This document shows, piece after piece, positions 1 through 8,165 of a stretch of 64,000 bases of DNA (position 1 is its first letter; each line of letters starts with the position of its first letter). The notes beneath the pieces are model-generated. The model saw nothing but the letters and a program-made list of their open reading frames with translations. It did not search any database and was not told where the DNA came from. Source of the stretch: Nevskiaceae bacterium (lineage in GTDB: Bacteria > Pseudomonadota > Gammaproteobacteria > Steroidobacterales > Steroidobacteraceae); the NCBI GenBank assembly GCA_024234075.1, contig JACKOV010000002.1, positions 496,001-560,000 on the forward strand, read 5' to 3'. The position numbers were made by a program, and so were the translations under genes.

Positions 1-23
1 ATCGAGTAGCCCGGGGGGCTGGA

Positions 24-824
24 TTGGACAGTCCGCAGAGTCAACTGGCCGAGCTGCTGGCGAGATTCCGGTCTGCCGAACGTCTGGAGGATTGCCTGCA
101 GCCTTTGGCTGACACGCGGTTCGTTGCCGGCTGCGCCATCGTGGGCTTCAAGGAGGGGTACCGAGGGCCGGCGGTCGAACGTATGCCTCGGCCCCAGTTC
201 TGGGCGAGGCAGTTTGGCTGGCCCGCCAACTTCATGCGCAAGTGGTTGAGCATCAATGTCTCCCGCGCGAGCCTGATGCCCGAAGGCGCCCGCTCGTGTC
301 CCGATGCCGTCGTCGTCTGGCATGTGCCCGATCCCGAGGATCCGGTGCAACGAGTCATCATGTCGGACGATCAGATCCTGGGCGCGAGATTCCTGCGTAC
401 ACATGGGATTGCTGCCGGACTGACCGCGACCGTGCGGCGCCCGTCCGGCAACTGCGCCCAGGTGTCCTGGCTCAAGCCGTTGCGCGATCCGGTGCCGCCA
501 TCCAGAGCCATGGTGGATCGAAGCCTGCTGACGCTCGCCCAGGCGTTCTTCGATGCACTGGATCGAGTGCGACCCGATACCCTGCTCCAGAACCTGACCC
601 TGCGCGAGATCGAATGCCTGTCGTGGGCGGCCTATGGCTGCAGCGACAAAGAAATCGCCCAGGAGATCGGCTGTGCGCACGACACGGTCCGCTTTCATAT
701 CAAGAACATCGTTCGCAAGCTCGGAGCGTCGAATCGAACGCATGCCGTCGCTGTCGCGATTCAGCAAGGCGTGATTCGTCTGGGTGGTAGGCCGCGGGCG
801 ACGATCGCGGCATTGAGGCACTAG
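24..824 (+). CDS. LuxR-family transcriptional regulator (5' end uncertain)
   Basis: Predicted DNA-binding regulator. The last ~65 residues form a LuxR/GerE helix-turn-helix: the region beginning LTLREIECLSWAAYG, then SDKEIAQEIG and TVRFHIKNIVRKL, fits this family well. The first ~180 residues resemble an autoinducer-binding-type sensor domain but carry no motif that names a ligand. The first usable start is TTG at 24, preceded by a G-rich stretch. The frame stays open to the left edge of the window, so the true start may lie outside. It lies upstream of, and co-directional with, the TonB receptor cluster, so it may control that cluster; this is inference from position only. Confidence 0.8.
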   Translation: MDSPQSQLAELLARFRSAERLEDCLQPLADTRFVAGCAIVGFKEGYRGPAVERMPRPQFWARQFGWPANFMRKWLSINVSRASLMPEGARSCPDAVVVWHVPDPEDPVQRVIMSDDQILGARFLRTHGIAAGLTATVRRPSGNCAQVSWLKPLRDPVPPSRAMVDRSLLTLAQAFFDALDRVRPDTLLQNLTLREIECLSWAAYGCSDKEIAQEIGCAHDTVRFHIKNIVRKLGASNRTHAVAVAIQQGVIRLGGRPRATIAALRH

Positions 825-1014
825 CCGGCGCGATATCTCGCTACCGGAGATCAGCCCGCCGGCGACGGTGCGGCGACATGCCAAGAACCTATTTCCTGAG
901 ATCCACTAGTGATTTCTGGTGCGGATTCGGGCTGCCTATCATGGCTCGGCCCTCGCAAACCCGCGCCGGCGGGTGAGGGCCCCCACCTTCACACTCAGGA
1001 CTGGATTCACTGCA

Positions 1015-3477
1015 ATGAATGGCCCGACCTCCGATACTGTGCATGCCGACCCGACTTCGCGATGGCTTGTTCCGGCAACGGTTCTGGTGCTGTGTGGCTT
1101 GGCCGGAAACCCGGTTTCTGCGCAGGAGTCGTCGGACAGCGGCTCGGAAGCGGGTCTCGACACGATAGTCGTGGTCGGCTCGCGCGCCGGCAATGCAACG
1201 ATTCTGAACAGTGCCGCGCCGGTCCAGGTCGTCTCGAGTGCGGAGCTGCTGCAGACCGGGGCACGAACCTTGAGCGAGGCGCTGCAGAGCACGGTCCCGT
1301 CGTTCAACTTCCCGACCTCGGTGCCGTCGAGCAACGCCGCCAGTTTCGTCAAGGGCGTCGCGCTGCGGGGTCTCGCGGCGGACCAGACGCTGGTGCTGGT
1401 CAACGGCAAGCGACGTCATGCGACCGCCCAACTCAATGCGGGTAGCGGCACGACCAAGGGTGCGCAGACCGTCGATTTCAACAGCATACCGCTGAACGCC
1501 ATCGCGCGTGTCGAGGTGTTGCTCGACGGCGCAGCGGCGCAGTACGGCTCGGATGCCATTGCCGGGGTGGTCAACATCGTGCTCAAGGAGCAGGCGGGAG
1601 GCAGCGATTTCTCGCTGCAGTTCGGCCGCAACGAGAACGGCGACGGTGATACCGGCAGCCTTGGCGGAAGCTTCGGTACGAGGCTTCCGGGAGAAGGTTT
1701 CCTGACCGTGTCCTTCGATGCCTGGGACATCGACCCGACGCGTCTGTCGGTCCGCGATACCCGACAAATGTACTTTGCGGGCGATCCGCGCGAATCCAGC
1801 TACCCGTACCGGGACTGGTTCTACGGCAGCGGTGCGTCGGAGCGCTACAACCTGTTCGTCAATGCTGAGAGCAAGCTGGGTGGCGCGACGGTCTACGGTT
1901 TCGGCAGCTATGGCTGGCGCGAGGACGACGGCTTCGGCAACCTGCGGCAGCCGAATGCCGACCAGACCGTGCGGGCACTCTATCCGGATGGCTTTCAGCC
2001 GCTGTTGAACGTGCAATCGCGTGATGCCTCGATCACGGCGGGCGTGAAGTTCGGCAATGATTCCGTCGGCCGATTCGATCTCAGCGCGACCTATGGTCGA
2101 AACCTGGTCGAGAGCGTGGTGTCGAACACCAACAATGCGAGCCTCGGTCTCGCCAGCCCGGCATCGTTCGATACCGGAGATCTGCTGAACGTCCAGAGCA
2201 GCATCAACCTCGACTGGACCCGCGAGGTGGCGCTGGCCAACCTTCTTAACCCGCTCAATCTGTCGGCCGGCATCACCTATCGGCACGAGGCCTACGAGGT
2301 TTTCGAGGGCGCGTACGGTTCCTGGGCGAACGGTGGTGTGCCCATCCTCGATGGCCCGAATGCAGGTCGGGTGGCGACACCTGCCTCGCAGGGTTTTGGT
2401 GGTTTCTCGCCGGATGACGCGGGCCGCCTGTCGCGCGATGTCTACGGTGGCTATGTCGACGTCGAGATCCGGCCGAACGACCGCTTCAAGGTGGCGCTGG
2501 CGGCACGCAGCGAGCATTACTCCGACTTCGGCGCAACGACCAACGGCCGTCTCGCGCTGCGCTACGAATTGCTGCCGCAGCTGGCCTGGCGGGGCAGTTT
2601 CAGCTCCGGATACCGCGCACCTTCGTTGGGGCAGTCGGCGTATTCGCGGACCATTCCGAACATCACCAATGGCGTGTTGAGCACCAATCGCATCGCACCG
2701 GTCGACAGCGCGCTGGCGCGTGCGCTGGGTGCGACAGCCCTGACTCCGGAAGAGTCGACCAGCTTCTCGACCGGCCTGGTATGGGTCGTCGACGACCGTG
2801 CTTCGCTGACGGTGGACGTCTATCGCACCGAGATTGACGATCGCATCGCGTTGTCGGAAGTGCTGCGTGGTACGACGGTCACGCAAGCACTGACGGCTGC
2901 CGGTTATCCGACCTATTCGGGCCTGCAGTTCTTCACCAATGCCGTGGATACGCGGACCCGCGGTGTCGAGATCGTCGGCCGTTATGGTTTCCGCCCCGGT
3001 GGCGGCAACGCACTCGATTTCAGCCTGGGCTACAGCCGTAGCGAGACCGAAATCACCGCTTTCGAGCCAACGCCGGGCGTGCTGGCCGGCAGCGGGCTGG
3101 CGCTGATCGGCCGCGAGGCAATCGGCTTGATCGAGCGCGGCAATCCGGAGTCGTTTCTGCGGCTCGCGGCGGACTACAAGGCCGACCGGTTCAGCGCGCA
3201 GCTCAGCGGCGTGCGCTACGGCAGCTACAGCGCTTCGCATACCAGCAATCCGGCCCTGGATCAGAAGTTCGGCGAGCAGATCGTCGTGAACCTGCACCTG
3301 GGCTATCGCTTCAGCGACGCCATTCACGCGACCGTCGGTGCCAACAACCTGTTCGGCAGCCACCCGGACCAGGTGATCGCTGCGACGCGCAATCCGGTGG
3401 TGGCGATCTACTCCGGCCTGTCGCCGGAGGGCGGCGCCGGCGCGATCTACTACGCCCGTCTCAACTTCAAATTCTGA
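1015..3477 (+). CDS. TonB-dependent outer-membrane receptor
   Basis: Outer-membrane beta-barrel importer powered by TonB-ExbBD. From ATG 1015 the protein (820 aa) has a signal peptide ending near NPVSAQE, a TonB-box-like LDTIVVVGSR, and a plug domain with TLVLVNGKRRH, IARVEVLLDGAAAQYGSDA and IAGVVNIVLKE. A long barrel follows, ending in an aromatic residue (NFKF). An upstream in-frame GTG at 919 would add 32 residues ahead of the signal peptide, so 1015 is preferred even though no good ribosome-binding site is visible. The substrate cannot be read from sequence. The dipeptidase and oxidase downstream suggest a peptide, amino-acid derivative or amine. Confidence 0.93.
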   Translation: MNGPTSDTVHADPTSRWLVPATVLVLCGLAGNPVSAQESSDSGSEAGLDTIVVVGSRAGNATILNSAAPVQVVSSAELLQTGARTLSEALQSTVPSFNFPTSVPSSNAASFVKGVALRGLAADQTLVLVNGKRRHATAQLNAGSGTTKGAQTVDFNSIPLNAIARVEVLLDGAAAQYGSDAIAGVVNIVLKEQAGGSDFSLQFGRNENGDGDTGSLGGSFGTRLPGEGFLTVSFDAWDIDPTRLSVRDTRQMYFAGDPRESSYPYRDWFYGSGASERYNLFVNAESKLGGATVYGFGSYGWREDDGFGNLRQPNADQTVRALYPDGFQPLLNVQSRDASITAGVKFGNDSVGRFDLSATYGRNLVESVVSNTNNASLGLASPASFDTGDLLNVQSSINLDWTREVALANLLNPLNLSAGITYRHEAYEVFEGAYGSWANGGVPILDGPNAGRVATPASQGFGGFSPDDAGRLSRDVYGGYVDVEIRPNDRFKVALAARSEHYSDFGATTNGRLALRYELLPQLAWRGSFSSGYRAPSLGQSAYSRTIPNITNGVLSTNRIAPVDSALARALGATALTPEESTSFSTGLVWVVDDRASLTVDVYRTEIDDRIALSEVLRGTTVTQALTAAGYPTYSGLQFFTNAVDTRTRGVEIVGRYGFRPGGGNALDFSLGYSRSETEITAFEPTPGVLAGSGLALIGREAIGLIERGNPESFLRLAADYKADRFSAQLSGVRYGSYSASHTSNPALDQKFGEQIVVNLHLGYRFSDAIHATVGANNLFGSHPDQVIAATRNPVVAIYSGLSPEGGAGAIYYARLNFKF

Positions 3478-3486
3478 GTTCCTCCT

Positions 3487-3990
3487 ATGAAATCTTTCCA
3501 TATCAGCTCCCTCGCGGCGCTGCTTGCGGCGTTGCTGCTCCCGGTTGTGGCCGTACAGGCCCAGACTGTGCCGGCGACGGCGCCCCACACCAGTTCGGCC
3601 GCGGACAACATTTCTCCCGATGCCGGGCAGGCATTGCTGCGGACGCTGGATCAATGGCGGGCGGCGGTAGTCGCCGGCGACCGGGCAGGGCTGGAGCACG
3701 CATACCACGAGCAGCTGAGCTACGGTCACACGGATGGCGAGGTGCTTGGCAGAGCTCCGCAGATCGATCGCACACTGGTGCCCGGTCGCCGGTTCACTGC
3801 GGTGGACGTCACCGACCTCGTGATCCGCCGGCGCGGCGAGCTTGCGCTGGTCACCGGCGGCTTTGCGTTCCACATCAAGCGTGACGACGGCGCCACGAGT
3901 GTTTCGCGCCTCAGTGGCCTCGATGTCTGGGTGCTGGAGAACGGCCGCTGGCAGTTGCTGGCCAGGCAGTTGACCCGACCGACGCACTGA
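3487..3990 (+). CDS. secreted SnoaL-like / DUF4440 family protein
   Basis: A 167-aa protein with a clear signal peptide (MKSFHISSLAALLAALLLP, cleavage near VQAQ). The mature part looks like an NTF2/SnoaL-like cone fold: an N-terminal helix (LLRTLDQWRAAVVAGDRAGLE), then HAYHEQLSYGHTDG and beta strands ending in WVLENGRWQLLARQLTR, typical of DUF4440 proteins. It starts 9 bases after the receptor gene and is probably co-transcribed. Periplasmic ligand binding or a small enzymatic role is possible; no catalytic residue can be assigned. Confidence 0.75.
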   Translation: MKSFHISSLAALLAALLLPVVAVQAQTVPATAPHTSSAADNISPDAGQALLRTLDQWRAAVVAGDRAGLEHAYHEQLSYGHTDGEVLGRAPQIDRTLVPGRRFTAVDVTDLVIRRRGELALVTGGFAFHIKRDDGATSVSRLSGLDVWVLENGRWQLLARQLTRPTH

Positions 3991-4030
3991 GCCTGCCGCC
4001 GCACCTCCTCCACGATGGAAGTCGATCCGT

Positions 4031-5365
4031 ATGCTCAACTCGAATACCCGCTTCTCCGGAACCGCCGATTTTTCGCGCACATCCTCGCTGTCGGTCCTGG
4101 CACTCGCCGCCATGGCGCTGCTGCTGCCGCCGCAGGTTGTGGCCACCGAGGCCCCGAGGCCTGAGCTGCTGCAGCAGGCGGCGGAGATCCATCGGAATAT
4201 CATCGCGCTCGACAATCATCTCGACATCCCCTTCGACTACGGCGCGGGTGAGCTCGATGCGGCCGTCGATGGTCCGAGCCAGTTCGATCTGCCCAAGGCA
4301 CGCGAGGGCCTCGTCAAGGCAGGGGTCATCGCCATCTTCGTGCCGCAGGGCCCCCGCACCGTGGCTGGCACACAGGACGCTCGCCGGAAGGCCACGCAGA
4401 AGTACGAGATCCTGACGGCGATCGAGCGTCGCCATCCCGATCTCGCGGCCGTCGTGCGCTCGCCCGCGGAGCTCGAACGTGTCGCGGCTGCAGGCAAGTT
4501 CGCGATCGTGCTCAGCATCCTCAACGGCAATGTGCTCGGCAGTGACGTCGATCAGCTCGATGCCTGGTACGACAAAGGCGTGCGGCTCTTCGGCTTCACC
4601 CATGGCGGCAACAACGATCTGGCTGATTCGTCGCGACCCAACCTGTTGCGCGGCGACAAGCTCGGCGAGCACGGTGGCCTGTCCGCTCTGGGCAAGCAGC
4701 TCGTCACCCGTCTCAACGATCTCGGGATCGTCATCGACGTTTCGCAGATTTCGCCGGACGCCTTGGCACAGGTGTTGAGCCTGACACGGGCTCCGGTCGT
4801 GGCTTCGCATTCCAATGCCCGCGCGATCATCGACCATCCGCGCAACCTGTCCGACGAGCAGTTGCAGTCGATCCAGCGCAACGGCGGTGTCGTCGCGGTC
4901 AATGCCTACAGTTCCTGGGTGCGGCCGCTGCCTCCCGAAGCGAAACGCAAGGCGAACGAGATCCGGCGCAAGCATGGAGTCCCGGAGGAGGCCAACGTCG
5001 CCGCGAGCCAGCCGTTGACCGAAGCGGGCGTGAAGCTGCTGTCGCCGGAGCAGTTCAAGGCCTACAACGACGAGATCCACGAAGTGACCGGCGACCCGGC
5101 GTATCGCGCGACGCTGGCCGAGTACGTCGATCAGATCGACTACGTCGTCAAGCGCATCGGTATCGACCATGTCGGCATCTCGTCGGATTTCAATCATGGC
5201 GGTGGCGTGATCGGCTGGAACAATGAAGGCGAGTCGCTGAACCTCACGGCGGAGCTGCTGCGTCGCGGCTATTCGCGGGCGGATATCGCCAAACTCTGGG
5301 GCGGGAATTTCCTGCGTGTATGGAAAGCTGCGCAGGCGAAGGCCAAGCCGCGTCCACGGGCCTGA
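4031..5365 (+). CDS. membrane dipeptidase-like protein (peptidase M19)
   Basis: A 444-aa exported metallo-dipeptidase of the renal dipeptidase family, which cleaves dipeptides, including D-residue or dehydro-dipeptides, using two zinc ions. Visible signatures are the N-terminal metal site IALDNHLDIPFDYG (His-x-Asp), FTHGGNNDLADS, the SHSNARAI motif with its metal histidine, and DHVGISSDFNHGGG near the C-terminus. A hydrophobic export segment (SVLALAAMALLLPP) sits ~28-45 residues from the start. It lies 40 bases after the SnoaL-like gene in the same direction, so it probably processes what the TonB receptor imports. Confidence 0.9.
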   Translation: MLNSNTRFSGTADFSRTSSLSVLALAAMALLLPPQVVATEAPRPELLQQAAEIHRNIIALDNHLDIPFDYGAGELDAAVDGPSQFDLPKAREGLVKAGVIAIFVPQGPRTVAGTQDARRKATQKYEILTAIERRHPDLAAVVRSPAELERVAAAGKFAIVLSILNGNVLGSDVDQLDAWYDKGVRLFGFTHGGNNDLADSSRPNLLRGDKLGEHGGLSALGKQLVTRLNDLGIVIDVSQISPDALAQVLSLTRAPVVASHSNARAIIDHPRNLSDEQLQSIQRNGGVVAVNAYSSWVRPLPPEAKRKANEIRRKHGVPEEANVAASQPLTEAGVKLLSPEQFKAYNDEIHEVTGDPAYRATLAEYVDQIDYVVKRIGIDHVGISSDFNHGGGVIGWNNEGESLNLTAELLRRGYSRADIAKLWGGNFLRVWKAAQAKAKPRPRA

Positions 5366-5388
5366 GCGAGTCGGGATCGAGTCGAGAT

Positions 5389-6564
5389 ATGGAGTCGAGG
5401 ATGGACAGGCGACAGGTTCTCGGGCTGCTTGGGGCGACGGCTCTGGCCGCGGCCGGCCCGCGCGTCGTGCGGGCTGCAGGCGGCACCGGGCACGTGGTCG
5501 TGATCGGTGCCGGCATCGTCGGCGCGACGATCGCCTATCAGCTTGCGCGCCGGGGCGTACGCGTCACGATTCTCGAAAAGACGGCTCCGGCAAGCGGTAC
5601 GACACGGGATTCGTTCGCCTATCTGAATGCCTCGACCAAGCGTTCGCCTCCCTACTACGCCTTGAACCTTCTGGGCCTGGCGGGATGGCGCCGTCTGCAG
5701 CTCGAGATCGGAGTCGAGCTACCGTTGCGCTGGGGCGGCGCGGTCTACTGGCGTGACGACCCCAGCGCGGCCGCCGAGCTATTGGCGAACCTGCGTCAGT
5801 GCCAGCAGTGGGGCTACGCGGGTCACCAGCTGGACGAGGCCGCGCTGCGCAAGCTGTTGCCCGGGGTGACGCCGGGACTGGTGGCCGGCGCGGCGCTCTA
5901 TGACGAGGAGGGCAGTGTCGATCCAGTCGGTGCCGTGAATGTCCTGCTGGCGCGAGCCAGGGCGCTCGGTGCGCGGGTCGAGTTTCCGGCGGTCGTCGAG
6001 GGCTTCGATGTGTCCGGCGACGAGGTGCGAGCGGTCCGGACTGCGGGTGGGCGCATCGAAGCGGACCAGATCGTCATTGCTGCCGGATTGGGTAGTCAGT
6101 CGCTGCTGCAGCAGCTCGGAGTGAGTTTGCCGTTGACGACCTCGGTTGGCGTGCTTGCCCACACCGAACCACAGGCTCCGTTGCTCGACAGCGTTCTGTT
6201 CGGATCGGCTGCGACCATCAAACAGGATCCTGGCGGACGCATCGTCAGCAGCAGCGGCCGCGTGAGTGCCGAGGCCGTATCCGGATCCGACAATCGAGGT
6301 GCGCGGATCCTGCAGCAGGCTGCGCGCCATGTGCCGGCGCTGGCGCAGGCGCAGCTCGAACGCGTCAGCATCGGCAAGCGGGTGGTTCCTGCCGACGGCT
6401 TCCCAGCCGTGGGCTTCGCTGGCCGGTTCCGCAACCTTTATGCCGCAGTCACGCACAGTGGGGTGACGCTCGCGCCGGTGCTGGCGCAGTACGTCACCCA
6501 GGAGCTGCTCGATGGCGTGCCCGTCGAGGCGTTGGCGCCGTATCGACTGGCGCGGTTTGCCTAG
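5389..6564 (+). CDS. Tat-exported FAD-dependent oxidoreductase (DAO family)
   Basis: Glycine/D-amino-acid oxidase-type flavoprotein of ~391 aa. The N-terminus carries a twin-arginine-like signal (MDRRQVLGLLGATALAAAG) and then a dinucleotide-binding motif (HVVVIGAGIVGATIAYQLA). The C-terminal part (GFAGRFRNLYAAVTHSGVTL) matches the FAD-contacting end of DAO proteins. ATG 5389 is chosen because the earlier in-frame ATG at 5320 lies inside the dipeptidase gene; ATG 5401 is equally possible. An amine or amino acid freed by the upstream dipeptidase would be a logical substrate (inference). Confidence 0.85.
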   Translation: MESRMDRRQVLGLLGATALAAAGPRVVRAAGGTGHVVVIGAGIVGATIAYQLARRGVRVTILEKTAPASGTTRDSFAYLNASTKRSPPYYALNLLGLAGWRRLQLEIGVELPLRWGGAVYWRDDPSAAAELLANLRQCQQWGYAGHQLDEAALRKLLPGVTPGLVAGAALYDEEGSVDPVGAVNVLLARARALGARVEFPAVVEGFDVSGDEVRAVRTAGGRIEADQIVIAAGLGSQSLLQQLGVSLPLTTSVGVLAHTEPQAPLLDSVLFGSAATIKQDPGGRIVSSSGRVSAEAVSGSDNRGARILQQAARHVPALAQAQLERVSIGKRVVPADGFPAVGFAGRFRNLYAAVTHSGVTLAPVLAQYVTQELLDGVPVEALAPYRLARFA

Positions 6565-6569
6565 CGGGC

Positions 6570-6738
6570 TCAAGCGCCATCGGGGATCTCCGCTTCGACC
6601 AGCGTCACCAACAGGGTCAGCGATTCCTGCCATCCCAAGTAGCACGCTTCGGCCGGAATCACATCGGGAACGCCACCCTGCTCGATATGCAGGTCCGTAC
6701 CGAAGGCAAGCTTCCGCAGAGTGATCGTGGTCTGCATT
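6570..6738 (-). pseudogene. C-terminal remnant of an SRPBCC/AHSA1-family protein
   Basis: The minus strand encodes ~55 residues (TTITLRKLAFGTDLHIEQ, then GVPDVIPAEACYLGWQES, ending VEAEIPDGA) that closely resemble the last third of START/AHSA1-like proteins. Upstream in the same frame, and in the other two minus frames, no earlier part of the fold is recognisable: from ~6740 to 7017 the translation is low-information. I read this as a truncated gene. It ends 6 bases from the oxidase stop in convergent orientation. The family assignment is from pattern recognition. Confidence 0.6.
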
Positions 6739-7017
6739 TCGCCGCGCGGGCTGGCGGGCACGGTCGGGTGCTGCGGTGCCGTGGCATTCCGCGACGCCCG
6801 TCTACCGGGCGGGCTTCCGAGTCGCGGCGGCAGTCGTGTTGCGCACCGAGTGAGGCTGTGCATCCGGCTGCGCAGCCCGGAGTGGCACGGATCGCGCCGA
6901 GGGCCTTCGGCGTTCGTCCCGGTGCCTGCAACGGCGTGCTGCATCGCTTGTCGCCGGCCGTCCCACGATGTCACTCTGTGGCTTCGGAATCACCGCACCA
7001 GAGGGCGAAGTCGGCAC

Positions 7018-8106
7018 ATGAGCGATCAGAAAACGGGGAAGCAGGGCGGTCGTGTACCGCTGTGGCAAGCCACCTGCATGCAGACGATCAACCGCTCGGT
7101 CAATCGGGCGGGCTCGCGCGAGGAGGCGATGCAGATCGTCAACGGCAGCATCGACCGTTGGGAGGAGATGCTCGGCTACGCCGTTGGCCGGCCGGCCAAG
7201 GCGCCGCGTCTGGTGCTGTTCCCGGAGTTCAACCTGCAGGGTGCGCCGCACAAGGAATCGACGGAGGAGTGGATCCGCAAGGCCTGCCTGCAGATCCCTG
7301 GCTGCGCCGAGGTCGAGCGGCTGCAGCAGCTCGCACAGCGTTTCAGGGTCTGGCTGGGCGCGAATGCTTACGAAGCGCCTCCCGAATGGCCGGGCATGTA
7401 TTTCAACTGCTCGTTCCTGATCGACCCGTCGGGCGACGTGGTGCTGAAGTACCGGCGTGTCTCGACCGAACAGGGCTTTTCGCCGCACGACATCCTCGAG
7501 CGCTACCTCGACAAGCATGGCGTCGAAGGCCTGTGGCCGGTGATCCGCACCGAGCTCGGCAATCTCGCGATGATGCCCTGCGGGGAGATCCTCTGGCCGG
7601 AGACGGCCCGCTGCCTGACCTTGCGCGGCGCCGAGGTGATCCTGCATCCGACCTCGGACCACGGGCGCACGGAGTTCATGGCCTGGGAATCGGCCAAGCG
7701 CACGCGCGCCGCCGAGAACATGGTGTATTTCATCTCGGCCAATGCCGGCGGCATCGAGGGCGGGCCGCCGTCGGGGCAGAACACGGGCAACTCGAAGATC
7801 ATCGATTTCCAGGGACGCGTGCTGGCCGAGGCCCATGCGTCCGGCGAGTCGACGCGTGCCAATGCCGTGATCGACGTGGAAATGCTGCGCCGGGTGCGCT
7901 GCACCCCGGGAGGGCTGTTCGGCGTGAACCGGCTGGCGCGGTTGCGGATCGAGGCCTATTCGCTGGTCTATGCCGCCGCGTCCTTCTATCCACCGAATCT
8001 CTGGACCAACGGGCCGATGAAATCCAAGGGCCAGATCCAGGAAGAGCTGGCGCGGGTCATCGAGCGCAAGATCGATGCCGGCACCTTCATGCGGCCGCTG
8101 GAATAG
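7018..8106 (+). CDS. nitrilase-superfamily carbon-nitrogen hydrolase
   Basis: A 362-aa enzyme of the nitrilase/amidase superfamily. The Glu-Lys-Cys catalytic triad is visible: Glu70 in LVLFPEFNLQG, Lys144 in VVLKYRRVST and Cys188 in LAMMPCGEILWP. It should hydrolyse an amide, nitrile or carbamoyl bond; the substrate is not evident. The start is ATG 7018 (MSDQKTGKQGG); the long open frame upstream to 6721 has no family similarity. It is separated from the oxidase by ~450 bases holding only a gene remnant, so it may have its own promoter. It could process amides produced by the upstream cluster. Confidence 0.88.
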   Translation: MSDQKTGKQGGRVPLWQATCMQTINRSVNRAGSREEAMQIVNGSIDRWEEMLGYAVGRPAKAPRLVLFPEFNLQGAPHKESTEEWIRKACLQIPGCAEVERLQQLAQRFRVWLGANAYEAPPEWPGMYFNCSFLIDPSGDVVLKYRRVSTEQGFSPHDILERYLDKHGVEGLWPVIRTELGNLAMMPCGEILWPETARCLTLRGAEVILHPTSDHGRTEFMAWESAKRTRAAENMVYFISANAGGIEGGPPSGQNTGNSKIIDFQGRVLAEAHASGESTRANAVIDVEMLRRVRCTPGGLFGVNRLARLRIEAYSLVYAAASFYPPNLWTNGPMKSKGQIQEELARVIERKIDAGTFMRPLE

Positions 8107-8124
8107 GGCCGGATCGACGGGTAC

Positions 8125-8161
8125 GACCCTCGCCGCCGGCTGCATGTGCCGGCGACGGGTC
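8125..8161. terminator. hairpin between convergent genes
   Basis: Inverted arms GACCCTCGCCGCCGGC (8125-8140) and GCCGGCGACGGGTC (8148-8161) flank a 7-base loop; pairing is imperfect, with a small bulge. The hairpin lies between the stop codons of the nitrilase-like gene and the opposing SDR gene, so a bidirectional terminator is plausible. There is no U-tract. Confidence 0.45.
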
Positions 8162-8165
8162 GAGT

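Noticed and set aside
895..915. GATCCACTAGTGATT resembles a cloning polylinker junction
   Set aside because: Only ~15 bases match, and no further vector sequence flanks it; chance or a minor assembly artefact cannot be told apart, and no feature depends on it.
889..4215. A 1108-codon open frame antisense to the TonB receptor and following gene
   Set aside because: Its translation is Arg/Ala-rich without any domain and mirrors real coding sequence; long antisense frames are common in high-GC DNA.
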